In this document: piece after piece, positions 1 to 5,743 of the stretch | How positions within the stretch are numbered: the first letter of the stretch is position 1 | How the letters are laid out: each line of letters opens with the position of its first letter | Assembly (NCBI GenBank): GCA_027030825.1 | Contig: JALVEM010000006.1 | Coordinates: 1-5,925 of the forward strand | DNA: 5,925 bases | Origin: Thiohalobacter sp. | Lineage (GTDB): Bacteria; Pseudomonadota; Gammaproteobacteria; Thiohalobacterales; Thiohalobacteraceae | Direction of reading: 5' to 3' | Made by a program: the position numbers and the translations under genes | Notes under the pieces: generated by a model | The model's database searches: none | The model's input: the letters and a program-made list of their open reading frames with translations, nothing else | What the model was told of the DNA's origin: nothing

Positions 1-64
1 CGCTGGCCCAGGCGGCACCCATGCCGAGTGCGATCACCTGGACGATGTGCTGGAGCGGGTCCAT
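1..64 (-). CDS. 5' end of a small membrane protein, possibly DUF4126-like (cut by window edge)
   Basis: The start codon is the complement of 62-64, and the reading frame runs off the left edge after 21 full codons. The visible peptide begins MDPLQHIVQVIALGMG and ends AAWAS. A GGGAG ribosome-binding site (complement of 71-75) sits 6 nt before the ATG, which supports a real start. The hydrophobic, small-residue-rich N-terminus ending in AWAS resembles what I remember of DUF4126 integral membrane proteins, which often begin with a similar helix followed by GINLYA. That assignment is from memory on very little sequence. The gene lies on the same strand as the upstream CLC antiporter with a 78-nt gap, so the two may be co-transcribed. 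Function is unknown. Confidence 0.55.
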   Translation of the reverse strand, partial: MDPLQHIVQVIALGMGAAWAS

Positions 65-119
65 GGCGGTCTCCCGAGAGTCCGAACTGCGGATCAGCTT
101 GCAATAAGGATACCTGAAC

Positions 120-135
120 CGGCGATGAATCGCCG
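120..135 (-). other. Short hairpin between the CLC gene and the next minus-strand gene
   Basis: CGGCGAT (120-126) pairs with ATCGCCG (129-135) around a 2-base loop, seven base pairs in all. It lies 8 nt after the CLC stop codon when read on the minus strand. No T-rich run follows in that direction, so it is at best a weak terminator or a message-stabilising 3' structure. Confidence 0.3.
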
Positions 136-142
136 CGGCCCT

Positions 143-1438
143 TCAATCCGCTGCAGGCCGCTGGGGCAGGAAGGCGCGTGCGAGTGCCTGATAGATGGGC
201 TCGGGACACACGATGCGCGAGGTGGCGTAGGCGATGAAGGCGGTGGCCATCAGCGGGAGCAGCAGGGCGTTGTTGTCCGTCATCTCCATGACGATCACGA
301 AGGCCGTGATGGGGGTCTGCACCACGCCCGTGAAATAGCCCACCATGCCCAGGATGATGATGGCGCCGGTCGGATAGCCGGAGAGGAATCCGGCCAGGGT
401 GTTGCCGAGTCCGGCGCCGGTCGCCAGCGAAGGGGCGAAGATGCCGCCGGGGATGCCGCTGATGTAGGACACCCAGGTGGCGAGCATCTTGAGGAAGGGA
501 TAGTCGGCGCCGAGTTCGCCCTCGCCCGTGATGATGCGCCGGGCCTCGTGATAGCCGGTGCCGAAGGTGTCGCCGTGGGTGATCCAGCCGATGGCCGCGA
601 TCGCCAGCCCGCAGGCGATCGCCAGAAGATAGGGGTGATGGCCGGTGAGGCCGGCCAGCCGGCGGCTGGTGACGACGAGCGTGTGCGAGAAGAGGCCGCC
701 GAGCAGCCCGCCCAGGATGCCGCACACGAACACGGGCAGCAGGGTCTGGGCGGGCGCCAGCGTGGCCGAGCTGGTGCCGAAGTAGACGTAGTTGCCCTGC
801 AGCGCCACGGCCGTGATGCCGGCCAGGAAGACTGCGGTGAGCAGGGTGCCCGAGGTGCGTTCCTCGAAGCTGCGCGCCATTTCCTCGATGGCGAACAGGA
901 TGCCGGCCAGCGGCGTGTTGAAGGCCGCGGCGATGCCGGCCGCGCCGCCGGCGAGGATCAGGCCGCGGTCCATGTAATGGTGGGGAAAGCGGGCGAAGCG
1001 CCCGAGCGAGAACATGACGGCGGCGCCCACGTGCACGGTGGGGCCCTCGCGACCGATCGAGGCGCCGGAGAGGATGCCGAGCAGGCACAGGCCGATCTTG
1101 GACAGCGCGATACGGAAGGAGAGCAGCCGGCTGCGGCTGCCGTGATCGGTCATCGACAGGGCGGCCACGGCCTGGGGAATGCCGCTGCCGCGGGCGCCGG
1201 GCACGTACCGTCGCGTGAGCCAGACGACCAGCAGCAGGCCGAGCGGGGAGGCCAGAAACGGCAGCCAGGCGCGCTCGTGAGCCCGTTCGATGAAGAACTC
1301 GTTGGCGTATTCCGTGCCCCAGGCGAACAGCGTGGCCAGCAGCCCGACCAGCACGGCGCCGCTCCAGAAGACGATGCGCGCCTTCCAGGCCTCGGCCGAT
1401 GTCAGGTCGATGCCGCTGTCTCTGAATCGCTCGAACAT
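143..1438 (-). CDS. clcA: CLC-family chloride channel / H+/Cl- antiporter
   Basis: This inner-membrane voltage-gated-chloride-channel family protein (431 aa from the chosen start) probably exchanges chloride for protons as a dimer. The three selectivity-filter signatures are present in order: GSGIP (residues 84-88, Ser85), GREGP (129-133, gating Glu131) and GIFAP (333-337). IEEM at 184-187 supplies the intracellular proton glutamate, Glu186, equivalent to E. coli E203. Tyr416 near the C-terminus matches E. coli Tyr445. Both glutamates being present favours an antiporter over a passive channel. No CBS domains follow, as is usual for the short bacterial form. The frame stays open upstream to 1597, with in-frame ATGs ending at 1468 and 1513. 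I chose the ATG at 1436-1438 because a GGAG lies 11 nt upstream and the residues before it are low-complexity Arg/Ala/Gly/Pro. The gene is divergent from argC. The symbol is by family resemblance only. Confidence 0.9.
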   Translation of the reverse strand: MFERFRDSGIDLTSAEAWKARIVFWSGAVLVGLLATLFAWGTEYANEFFIERAHERAWLPFLASPLGLLLVVWLTRRYVPGARGSGIPQAVAALSMTDHGSRSRLLSFRIALSKIGLCLLGILSGASIGREGPTVHVGAAVMFSLGRFARFPHHYMDRGLILAGGAAGIAAAFNTPLAGILFAIEEMARSFEERTSGTLLTAVFLAGITAVALQGNYVYFGTSSATLAPAQTLLPVFVCGILGGLLGGLFSHTLVVTSRRLAGLTGHHPYLLAIACGLAIAAIGWITHGDTFGTGYHEARRIITGEGELGADYPFLKMLATWVSYISGIPGGIFAPSLATGAGLGNTLAGFLSGYPTGAIIILGMVGYFTGVVQTPITAFVIVMEMTDNNALLLPLMATAFIAYATSRIVCPEPIYQALARAFLPQRPAAD

Positions 1439-1611
1439 GTCGCGTCGCGCTCCGGCATGAGCCTCCATTCTTGCACGAGGCCCGGGGCGTTGCCATGCGG
1501 AGCGAGGCAGCATGATCGCTCGCTGCAATGCGTACGCCTTGCAGCCGGGCTTCTCGCGACGTTTTTCAACAGCCTGTAAGATGTGGGGCGGGATCACGGC
1601 AGGAGGACGAC
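1439..1611. promoter_or_regulatory. Divergent intergenic region between the CLC antiporter and argC
   Basis: This 173-bp spacer must carry the start signals for both divergent genes. No textbook -35/-10 pair stands out on either strand. The best -10-like string on the plus strand is TAAGAT (1577-1582, 4 of 6 matches), 29 nt before the argC ATG, without a good -35. Just before it is TTTTTCAACAGCCTG (1562-1576), an A/T-richer block in otherwise GC-rich DNA. I see no ArgR-type box of the E. coli pattern. Confidence 0.4.
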
Positions 1612-2649
1612 ATGATCTCGGTGGGCATCGTCGGCGGGACCGGATACACGGGCGTGGAACTGCTGCGCCTGCTGGCCGTACATCCGCAGGTCGGGCTGGA
1701 GGTCATCACTTCCCGCTCCGAGGCCGGACGCCGGGTGGACGATCTGTTTCCCGGGCTGCGGGGGCATTGCGATCTCGCCTTCTCGGCCCCCGATCCCGAC
1801 CGGCTGGGCGCCTGCGACCTGGTGTTCTTCGCCACGCCCAACGGCACGGCCATGACCATGGCCGAGACGCTGCTCGAGAAGGGGGCGCGCATCATCGACC
1901 TCGCCGCCGATTTCCGGCTGCGGGATCCGGCGGAGTGGGAGCAGTGGTACGGCATGCCGCACGCCTGTCCGGCCCTGCTCGAGGAGGCGGTCTACGGGCT
2001 GCCGGAGGTGAACCGGGAGGCCATTCGTCAGGCCCGGGTCGTGGCCAATCCGGGCTGTTATCCCACCGCGGTCCAGCTCGGCCTGCTGCCGCTGCTGGAG
2101 GCGGATCTCGTCGAGCCGGACGGCCTGATCGCGGACTGCAAGTCAGGGGTCAGCGGCGCCGGGCGCAAGGCGAGCATCGCCATCCTCGAGGCCGAGGCGG
2201 CCGAGAACTTCAAGGCCTATGCGGTGCCCGGGCACCGGCATCTGCCGGAGATCCGCCAGGGACTGGAACAGGCCACGGGCCGTCCCGTCTCGCTCACCTT
2301 CGTGCCGCATCTCGCGCCCATGATCCGGGGCATCCACGCCACACTCTATGCCAGACTGCGCGCGCCGGCCGATGCCGCGGCGCTCACCGCCCGCTTCGAG
2401 GCGCGCTACCGGGACGCCCCCTTCGTGGACGTCCTGCCGGCGGAGAGCCATCCCGAGACCCGCAGCGTGCGGGGCGCCAATGCCTGCCGTCTGGCCGTCC
2501 ATGTCCCGCAGGGCAGGGAGACGGTCGTCGTGCTCTCGGTCATCGACAACCTGGTCAAGGGGGCGGCCGGCCAGGCGGTCCAGAACATGAACCTCATGTT
2601 CGGGCTGCCGGAGACCACCGGGCTGGATCTGCCGCCCCTGGTGCCCTGA
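1612..2649 (+). CDS. argC: N-acetyl-gamma-glutamyl-phosphate reductase
   Basis: This cytoplasmic enzyme of arginine (ornithine) biosynthesis reduces N-acetyl-glutamyl-phosphate to the semialdehyde with NADPH. The protein is 345 aa, the normal length for the long (type 1) family. The N-terminal dinucleotide-binding loop GGTGYTG is at residues 8-14. The catalytic cysteine, Cys149, lies in NPGCYPTA (146-153), and the conserved HRHLPE motif (208-213) supplies the active-site histidine region. The C-terminal substrate-domain motif around RGANACRL is also present. The ATG at 1612 has a near-perfect AGGAGG (1601-1606) 5 nt upstream. The open frame extends to 1528, but those residues do not fit the family. 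Only two bases separate the stop from the next gene, so it probably heads a three-gene operon with the coiled-coil protein and bactofilin genes. Confidence 0.97.
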   Translation: MISVGIVGGTGYTGVELLRLLAVHPQVGLEVITSRSEAGRRVDDLFPGLRGHCDLAFSAPDPDRLGACDLVFFATPNGTAMTMAETLLEKGARIIDLAADFRLRDPAEWEQWYGMPHACPALLEEAVYGLPEVNREAIRQARVVANPGCYPTAVQLGLLPLLEADLVEPDGLIADCKSGVSGAGRKASIAILEAEAAENFKAYAVPGHRHLPEIRQGLEQATGRPVSLTFVPHLAPMIRGIHATLYARLRAPADAAALTARFEARYRDAPFVDVLPAESHPETRSVRGANACRLAVHVPQGRETVVVLSVIDNLVKGAAGQAVQNMNLMFGLPETTGLDLPPLVP

Positions 2650-2651
2650 GG

Positions 2652-3446
2652 ATGGCGCAGGGGGAGTTTCTCGTCTATCGGGCATGGATGTTGCGTACCG
2701 TCGCGGTGGTGACGGTACTGCTCTTCGTGCTCGGCGGCTGGCTGCTCTACGAGGCCGGCATCAGCCAGGGCCGGGAGTCCCGGCTGGCGCTGCAGGCCGA
2801 ACGCGAGCGTCTGCAGGCAAGGGTGGCGACCCTGGAATCCCGGATCCGGGCACTCGAAGAGGAGGCGGTGCGTCTGCGGCGCGCCAGCGAGATCGACCGG
2901 GTGGCGGTCAACAACGCGCGGGCGCGCCAGGCCGAACTCGAGGCCACCAATCAGGAACTGCGCCGCGAACTGCATTTCTATCGCAGCGTGATGGCGCCGG
3001 AGAAGTCCTCGCAGGGCCTGGAGATCCGCGAATTCACGCTGCGCGCGCGGGCCGACGGCAGTTACCGCTTCCAGCTGCTGCTGGTGCAGGCCGGCCGCAA
3101 CGACCGGCGCATCGAAGGCCGGCTCCGGGTCACCTTCGTGGGCCGGGGCGAGAAAGGCGAGGAGACGGTGCCGCTGGCGCGGGTTTCCGTGAAGGGGCGC
3201 AAGGATTATCCCTTCCGCCTGAAGTATTTTCAGGCCATCGAGGATGTCTGGCGCCTGCCGGAGGGCTTCCGGCCGACCCGCATCCGGTTTCATGCCCGCC
3301 CCCGCAAGGGGAAGGCACGGGAATGGGAATACGCCTGGCCGGAACCGGCCAGTGACAGGGAGGAAGGCAGCGATGTGGAAACGAAAATCCGGCCATGGGG
3401 CCGCGGTGACCACGCTGATCGGCGCGGAGACGGTGATCGAGGGTGA
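2652..3446 (+). CDS. Single-pass membrane protein with periplasmic coiled coil, unknown function (DUF6776-like)
   Basis: The 264-aa protein has a short N-terminal tail, one hydrophobic helix (about residues 16-36) and a long charged coiled coil (about 40-112, rich in Glu/Arg/Leu heptads). A beta-rich C-terminal domain follows (about 120-230), starting LEIREFTLRA and containing aromatic/basic strands such as YPFRLKYFQ. The topology suggests an inner-membrane anchor with the coiled coil and domain in the periplasm, although the short N-terminus leaves orientation open. From memory it matches the unknown-function protein between argC and bactofilin in Pseudomonas (around PA0663), which I believe is called DUF6776. 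The start is two bases after the argC stop with a weak GAGG directly adjacent, suggesting translational coupling; Met13 (2688) is an alternative. The last 24 or so residues overlap the bactofilin gene in another frame and look like read-through rather than domain. Confidence 0.8.
   Translation: MAQGEFLVYRAWMLRTVAVVTVLLFVLGGWLLYEAGISQGRESRLALQAERERLQARVATLESRIRALEEEAVRLRRASEIDRVAVNNARARQAELEATNQELRRELHFYRSVMAPEKSSQGLEIREFTLRARADGSYRFQLLLVQAGRNDRRIEGRLRVTFVGRGEKGEETVPLARVSVKGRKDYPFRLKYFQAIEDVWRLPEGFRPTRIRFHARPRKGKAREWEYAWPEPASDREEGSDVETKIRPWGRGDHADRRGDGDRG
3358..3367 (+). promoter_or_regulatory. Ribosome-binding site of the bactofilin gene, inside the upstream gene
   Basis: The purine run GGGAGGAAGG ends 5 nt before the ATG at 3373. 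It decides that start against the longer open frame beginning at 3244, whose extra residues are Arg/Pro/Gly-rich shadow sequence. It lies inside the 3' end of the upstream coding frame. Confidence 0.75.
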
Positions 3447-3798
3447 CGTCCGCTTCCAGGGCGGTCTGCACGTCGACGGGACCATCCGGGGCAATGTGCT
3501 GGCCGAGGAGGGTGCCGACGCCGTGCTCATCCTGAGCGAGAAGGGCTGCATCGAGGGCGAGGTGCACGTGCCGCGCGTGATCCTGAACGGCCGGGTGGTG
3601 GGCGACGTGCACGCCGCCGACCAGGTGGAGCTGGCCTCGCGCGCGCGGGTGGAGGGTGACGTGCATTACCGGCTGATCGAGATGGCCATGGGGGCGGAGG
3701 TCAACGGTCGTCTGGTGCACATGGCCGAGGAGGCCGCAGGCGGCCGGGTCGTGCCCCTGAAGGACGAGGCCGGTGACGGCGGGGCGTCGGCTTCCTGA
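3373..3798 (+). CDS. Bactofilin (polymer-forming cytoskeletal protein, DUF583)
   Basis: The 141-aa protein belongs to the family of nucleotide-independent cytoskeletal polymers that form a right-handed beta-helix and scaffold cell-wall or polar processes at the inner membrane. The diagnostic feature is a string of beta-helix rungs with a hydrophobic-x-Gly-charged-hydrophobic turn: IEGDV (22-26), IRGNV (38-42), IEGEV (60-64), VVGDV (75-79), VEGDV (93-97) and VNGRL (110-114), spaced 15-22 residues. The basic N-terminus MWKRKSGHG and the Gly/Ala/Asp-rich C-terminus are likely disordered; the N-terminus could contact the membrane. Cys59 is the only cysteine. The start is fixed by a strong purine-rich ribosome-binding site at 3358-3367. 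The gene overlaps the upstream membrane coiled-coil gene by 74 bp and is probably its partner. Confidence 0.92.
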   Translation: MWKRKSGHGAAVTTLIGAETVIEGDVRFQGGLHVDGTIRGNVLAEEGADAVLILSEKGCIEGEVHVPRVILNGRVVGDVHAADQVELASRARVEGDVHYRLIEMAMGAEVNGRLVHMAEEAAGGRVVPLKDEAGDGGASAS

Positions 3799-3835
3799 CG
3801 CCGATCCTGCGTTTCCCGGGATCCCGCATGCGTCA
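3796..3835 (+). other. Imperfect hairpin after the bactofilin gene
   Basis: TGACGC (3796-3801, overlapping the stop codon) can pair with GCGTCA (3830-3835). An inner TGCG (3808-3811) can pair with CGCA (3825-3828) around the palindrome TCCCGGGA (3814-3821). The stem is bulged and no T-run follows, so termination is uncertain. It lies between the end of the argC-bactofilin unit and the erpA promoter. Confidence 0.25.
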
Positions 3836-3840
3836 TGATG

Positions 3841-3869
3841 TTGACTTGCCCGGCGGGCGAATCGATAAT
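3841..3869 (+). promoter_or_regulatory. Sigma-70 promoter of erpA
   Basis: The -35 box TTGACT (3841-3846) and -10 box GATAAT (3864-3869) are separated by exactly 17 bp. Each matches the consensus at 5 of 6 positions. The expected transcription start is near 3876, giving a leader of about 35 nt before the erpA ATG. It is the clearest promoter in the window and lets erpA be expressed independently of the argC unit. Confidence 0.78.
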
Positions 3870-3891
3870 CCCGACCATCGTCTACAGGATT
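3867..3891. promoter_or_regulatory. 25-bp interrupted inverted repeat over the erpA start site (possible operator)
   Basis: AATCC (3867-3871) and GGATT (3887-3891) form the ends of a 25-bp inverted repeat that overlaps the -10 box and the predicted start site, where a repressor would sit. The total length and the CCCGAC left half recall the IscR type 1 site, and erpA is repressed by IscR in E. coli. However, the right half matches poorly, so this is only a candidate. Confidence 0.25.
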
Positions 3892-3910
3892 TTTGGATCG
3901 GAGACCCATC

Positions 3911-4273
3911 ATGAGCGATGCAGCGGTGAGTACCCAGGAAGAGGCGCCTCTGAATTTCACCGAGGCAGCGGCGCTGAAGGTCAAGGAGCTGATCGAACAG
4001 GAAGACAATCCGGATCTCAAGCTGCGCGTGTTCATCACGGGCGGCGGCTGTTCCGGTTTCCAGTACGGCTTCACGTTCGACGAGGACATCCAGGAGGGCG
4101 ATACCGTCATCGAGAAGTGCGGCGTCACCCTGCTGATCGATCCCATGAGCTTCCAGTACCTGACCGGGGCGGAGATCGACTACAAGGAAGACATCGAAGG
4201 GGCGCAGTTCGTGATCCGCAATCCGAACGCGGTCACCACCTGCGGCTGCGGATCTTCCTTCTCTCCGACCTGA
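3911..4273 (+). CDS. erpA: A-type iron-sulfur carrier ErpA
   Basis: The 120-aa cytoplasmic HesB/IscA-family protein receives Fe-S clusters from the scaffold and hands them to apo-enzymes such as those of isoprenoid synthesis and respiration. All three cluster-ligating cysteines are present: Cys47 in TGGGCSGFQY and Cys111/Cys113 in the C-terminal CGCGSSF. The sequence LLIDPMSFQYLTGAEIDY (75-92) is typical of ErpA/IscA, and the ErpA-like context (argC, bactofilin) and slightly longer N-terminus favour ErpA over IscA or SufA. An additional Cys70 is not a standard ligand. The ATG at 3911 has GGAG (3900-3903) 7 nt upstream; a TTG at 3893 in frame would add six residues and is less likely. It has its own promoter and is followed by a strong hairpin, so it may be monocistronic. 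Confidence 0.95.
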   Translation: MSDAAVSTQEEAPLNFTEAAALKVKELIEQEDNPDLKLRVFITGGGCSGFQYGFTFDEDIQEGDTVIEKCGVTLLIDPMSFQYLTGAEIDYKEDIEGAQFVIRNPNAVTTCGCGSSFSPT

Positions 4274-4292
4274 CCGGCTCCCTCGCGAGTCC

Positions 4293-4318
4293 CGAAAGGA
4301 CGCATCCGCGTCCTTTCG
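4293..4318 (+). terminator. Perfect 11-bp hairpin after erpA, terminator-like
   Basis: CGAAAGGACGC (4293-4303) pairs perfectly with GCGTCCTTTCG (4308-4318) around the tetraloop ATCC. It starts 20 nt after the erpA stop. The sequence after the stem (TCGTTC) is only mildly T-rich, but the stem ends in CCTTTCG, so the U-tract may be partly in the stem, as in many bidirectional terminators. It would separate erpA from the citrate synthase gene. Confidence 0.6.
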
Positions 4319-4367
4319 TCGTTCATGGGGTCGGCAATCGATCCCGGCACGAATCAGGAGTTTCTGC

Positions 4368-5525
4368 ATGAGCGAATACCTGCCCGGGCTCGAGGGCGTT
4401 CCGGCCACCAAGTCCAACATCTCGGATCTCGACGGCAAGCGCGGGATTCTCACCTATCGCGGCTATCGCATCGCCGATCTGGCCCGCTACAGCACCTTCG
4501 AGGAAACGGCGATGCTGCTGCTCGACGGCAGGCTCCCCAGCCGCGAGGAACTCGAGGAGTTCGATCGCCAGCTGCGCGACAACCGGCGCGTCAAGTACAA
4601 CCTGCGCGAGATCATGAAGTACCTTCCGGCCACCGGCCACCCCATGGAGATGCTGCAGGCCTCGATCGCCGCGCTCTCGATGTTCTATCCGGGCGACGAG
4701 TGCCTGACCGGCAGCGACGTCTGCGAGGATCTCGATTACGTCCACAACATGTCGGTCAAGATCCTCGCCCGCATGGCCACGCTGGTGGCCATGTGGGAAC
4801 ACATCCGCAACGGCTATGACCCCATCGAGCCGCGCCGCGATCTCAGCTATGCCGAGAACCTGCTCTACATGTTCAATGGCGAGGAACCGGATCCCCTCTA
4901 TGCGCGCATTCTGGATGCCTGCCTGATCCTGCACGCCGAGCACACCATCAACGCCTCGACCTTCGCCGCCCTCGTGGCCGGCTCCACCCTGACCAGCCCC
5001 TTCCTCGTCATCGCGGCGGCGATCGGCACCCTGGCCGGCCCCCTGCACGGCGGGGCGAACCAGAAGGTGGTGCAGATGCTGCGCGAGATCGGCTCGCCGG
5101 AGCGGGCCGAGGCCTGGCTGGAGGAGCAGCTCAAGCACAAGCGCAAGATCTGGGGCTTCGGTCACCGCGAATACAAGGTCAAGGATCCGCGCGCCATCAT
5201 CCTGCAGGACATGATGATGGAACTCATGAAGGAGCGCGGCGGCGAGGTCACGCCATTGTTCGAGATCGCCGTGGCGCTGGAGAAGGCGGCCGAATCACGT
5301 CTCGGCCCGAAGGGAGTCTATCCGAACGTGGATTTCTATTCCGGCCTGCTCTATCTGCAGATGGGCATCCCGGAAGACCAGTTCACCTCCATCTTCGCCG
5401 TCGCCCGCTGCGCCGGCTGGCTGGCCCACTGGCGCGAGCAGCTCAAGGACAACCGCATCTTCCGTCCGACCCAGGTCTACACCGGCGAGGCCGAGCGCGA
5501 CTACGTGCCTATCGAACAGCGCTGA
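4368..5525 (+). CDS. gltA: Citrate synthase, short form (citrate / 2-methylcitrate synthase family)
   Basis: This cytoplasmic enzyme condenses acetyl-CoA with oxaloacetate to citrate, the entry step of the TCA cycle. Signatures seen: the HAEHTINAS helix (189-197, His192); GPLHGGAN (224-231) with catalytic His227; GFGHREYK (263-270) with His266; and VDFYSG (321-326) with catalytic Asp322. Arg347 and Arg366 (in FRPTQVYTG) fit the substrate-carboxylate-binding arginines. At 385 aa it is shorter than the hexameric E. coli enzyme (about 427 aa) and lacks that enzyme's N-terminal domain, so it is probably the dimeric, NADH-insensitive type. The same fold includes 2-methylcitrate synthase, but no prp genes are nearby, which favours citrate. 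AGGAG (4356-4360) lies 7 nt before the ATG. I see no clear promoter between the upstream hairpin and the gene. The symbol gltA is used for function and does not imply the E. coli-type enzyme. Confidence 0.93.
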   Translation: MSEYLPGLEGVPATKSNISDLDGKRGILTYRGYRIADLARYSTFEETAMLLLDGRLPSREELEEFDRQLRDNRRVKYNLREIMKYLPATGHPMEMLQASIAALSMFYPGDECLTGSDVCEDLDYVHNMSVKILARMATLVAMWEHIRNGYDPIEPRRDLSYAENLLYMFNGEEPDPLYARILDACLILHAEHTINASTFAALVAGSTLTSPFLVIAAAIGTLAGPLHGGANQKVVQMLREIGSPERAEAWLEEQLKHKRKIWGFGHREYKVKDPRAIILQDMMMELMKERGGEVTPLFEIAVALEKAAESRLGPKGVYPNVDFYSGLLYLQMGIPEDQFTSIFAVARCAGWLAHWREQLKDNRIFRPTQVYTGEAERDYVPIEQR

Positions 5526-5526
5526 C

Positions 5527-5543
5527 GCCGCCCGATCGGCGGC
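5527..5543 (+). terminator. GC-rich hairpin directly after citrate synthase, possible weak terminator
   Basis: GCCGCC (5527-5532) pairs with GGCGGC (5538-5543) around a 5-base loop, starting 1 nt after the stop codon. The following bases are CCTTGG, not a T-run, so intrinsic termination would be poor. It may instead protect the mRNA 3' end. Confidence 0.35.
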
Positions 5544-5578
5544 CCTTGGCGTGCATGTTCCGGAACCTCTGATCCATG

Positions 5579-5605
5579 ACGCAAAGGACGCAGAGGTGCG
5601 CGAGG
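5579..5605. repeat. 9-nt-period repeat block, copy 1 (GCAAAGG/GCAGAGG type)
   Basis: Three 9-base units follow each other: ACGCAAAGG, ACGCAGAGG and a diverged TGCGCGAGG. The first two units recur exactly in copy 2, giving an 18-bp perfect direct repeat at 5579-5596 and 5632-5649, offset by 53 bp. Similar CGCAAAG/CGCAGAG strings are scattered between genes in many proteobacteria, by recollection. Confidence 0.75.
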
Positions 5606-5631
5606 CATTGTCTGGGCGAGTCCGATACCAA

Positions 5632-5667
5632 ACGCAAAGGACGCAGAGGCGCAGAGAGCACAGAGAG
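5632..5667. repeat. 9-nt-period repeat block, copy 2
   Basis: Four 9-base units, ACGCAAAGG then ACGCAGAGG then CGCAGAGAG then CACAGAGAG, drift progressively from the first. All carry a purine-rich CAnAG core. The block is strongly purine-biased on the plus strand. Its reverse complement reads as Leu-Cys/Arg-rich pseudo-protein in minus frames, a common source of false gene calls. Confidence 0.78.
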
Positions 5668-5674
5668 TTTCATT

Positions 5675-5689
5675 CCCTGTACTGCAGGG
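5675..5689. other. Small inverted repeat CCCTG / CAGGG
   Basis: CCCTG (5675-5679) and CAGGG (5685-5689) flank 5 bases, just past the second 9-nt repeat block. It is short enough to be chance. Confidence 0.2.
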
Positions 5690-5743
5690 CCATACGAGAC
5701 GGGGCGTAATGATCGCGGAAGCGCACGGAAAACGTGGAAATTT

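Noticed and set aside
47..1579. 510-residue open frame on the plus strand opposite the CLC antiporter
   Set aside because: It is antisense to a gene with full family signatures. Its translation is low-complexity Gly/Arg/Gln/His/Ala/Asp, typical of a GC-rich shadow frame.
1439..1611. ArgR operator upstream of argC
   Set aside because: I looked for the E. coli-type TGAAT/ATTCA palindromes and found no convincing pair.
1512..2651. Open frame through argC continuous with the coiled-coil gene (a 644-residue fusion)
   Set aside because: The first 380 residues are Arg/Gly/Pro-rich shadow of argC in another frame. The membrane helix and coiled coil begin only at the ATG at 2652.
2406..4146. Long overlapping minus-strand open frames across the coiled-coil gene, bactofilin and erpA
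   Set aside because: They are antisense to three supported genes, have no recognisable domains and have Pro/His/Arg-biased composition.
4323..5165. 280-residue minus-strand frame opposite citrate synthase
   Set aside because: It is a shadow of a gene with intact catalytic motifs; the repetitive Ala/Gly/Leu/His composition reflects GC-rich codon positions.
5579..5667. Possible CRISPR array from the two repeated blocks
   Set aside because: There are only two 18-bp copies, the internal 9-nt period continues into what would be the spacer, and no cas genes are present.
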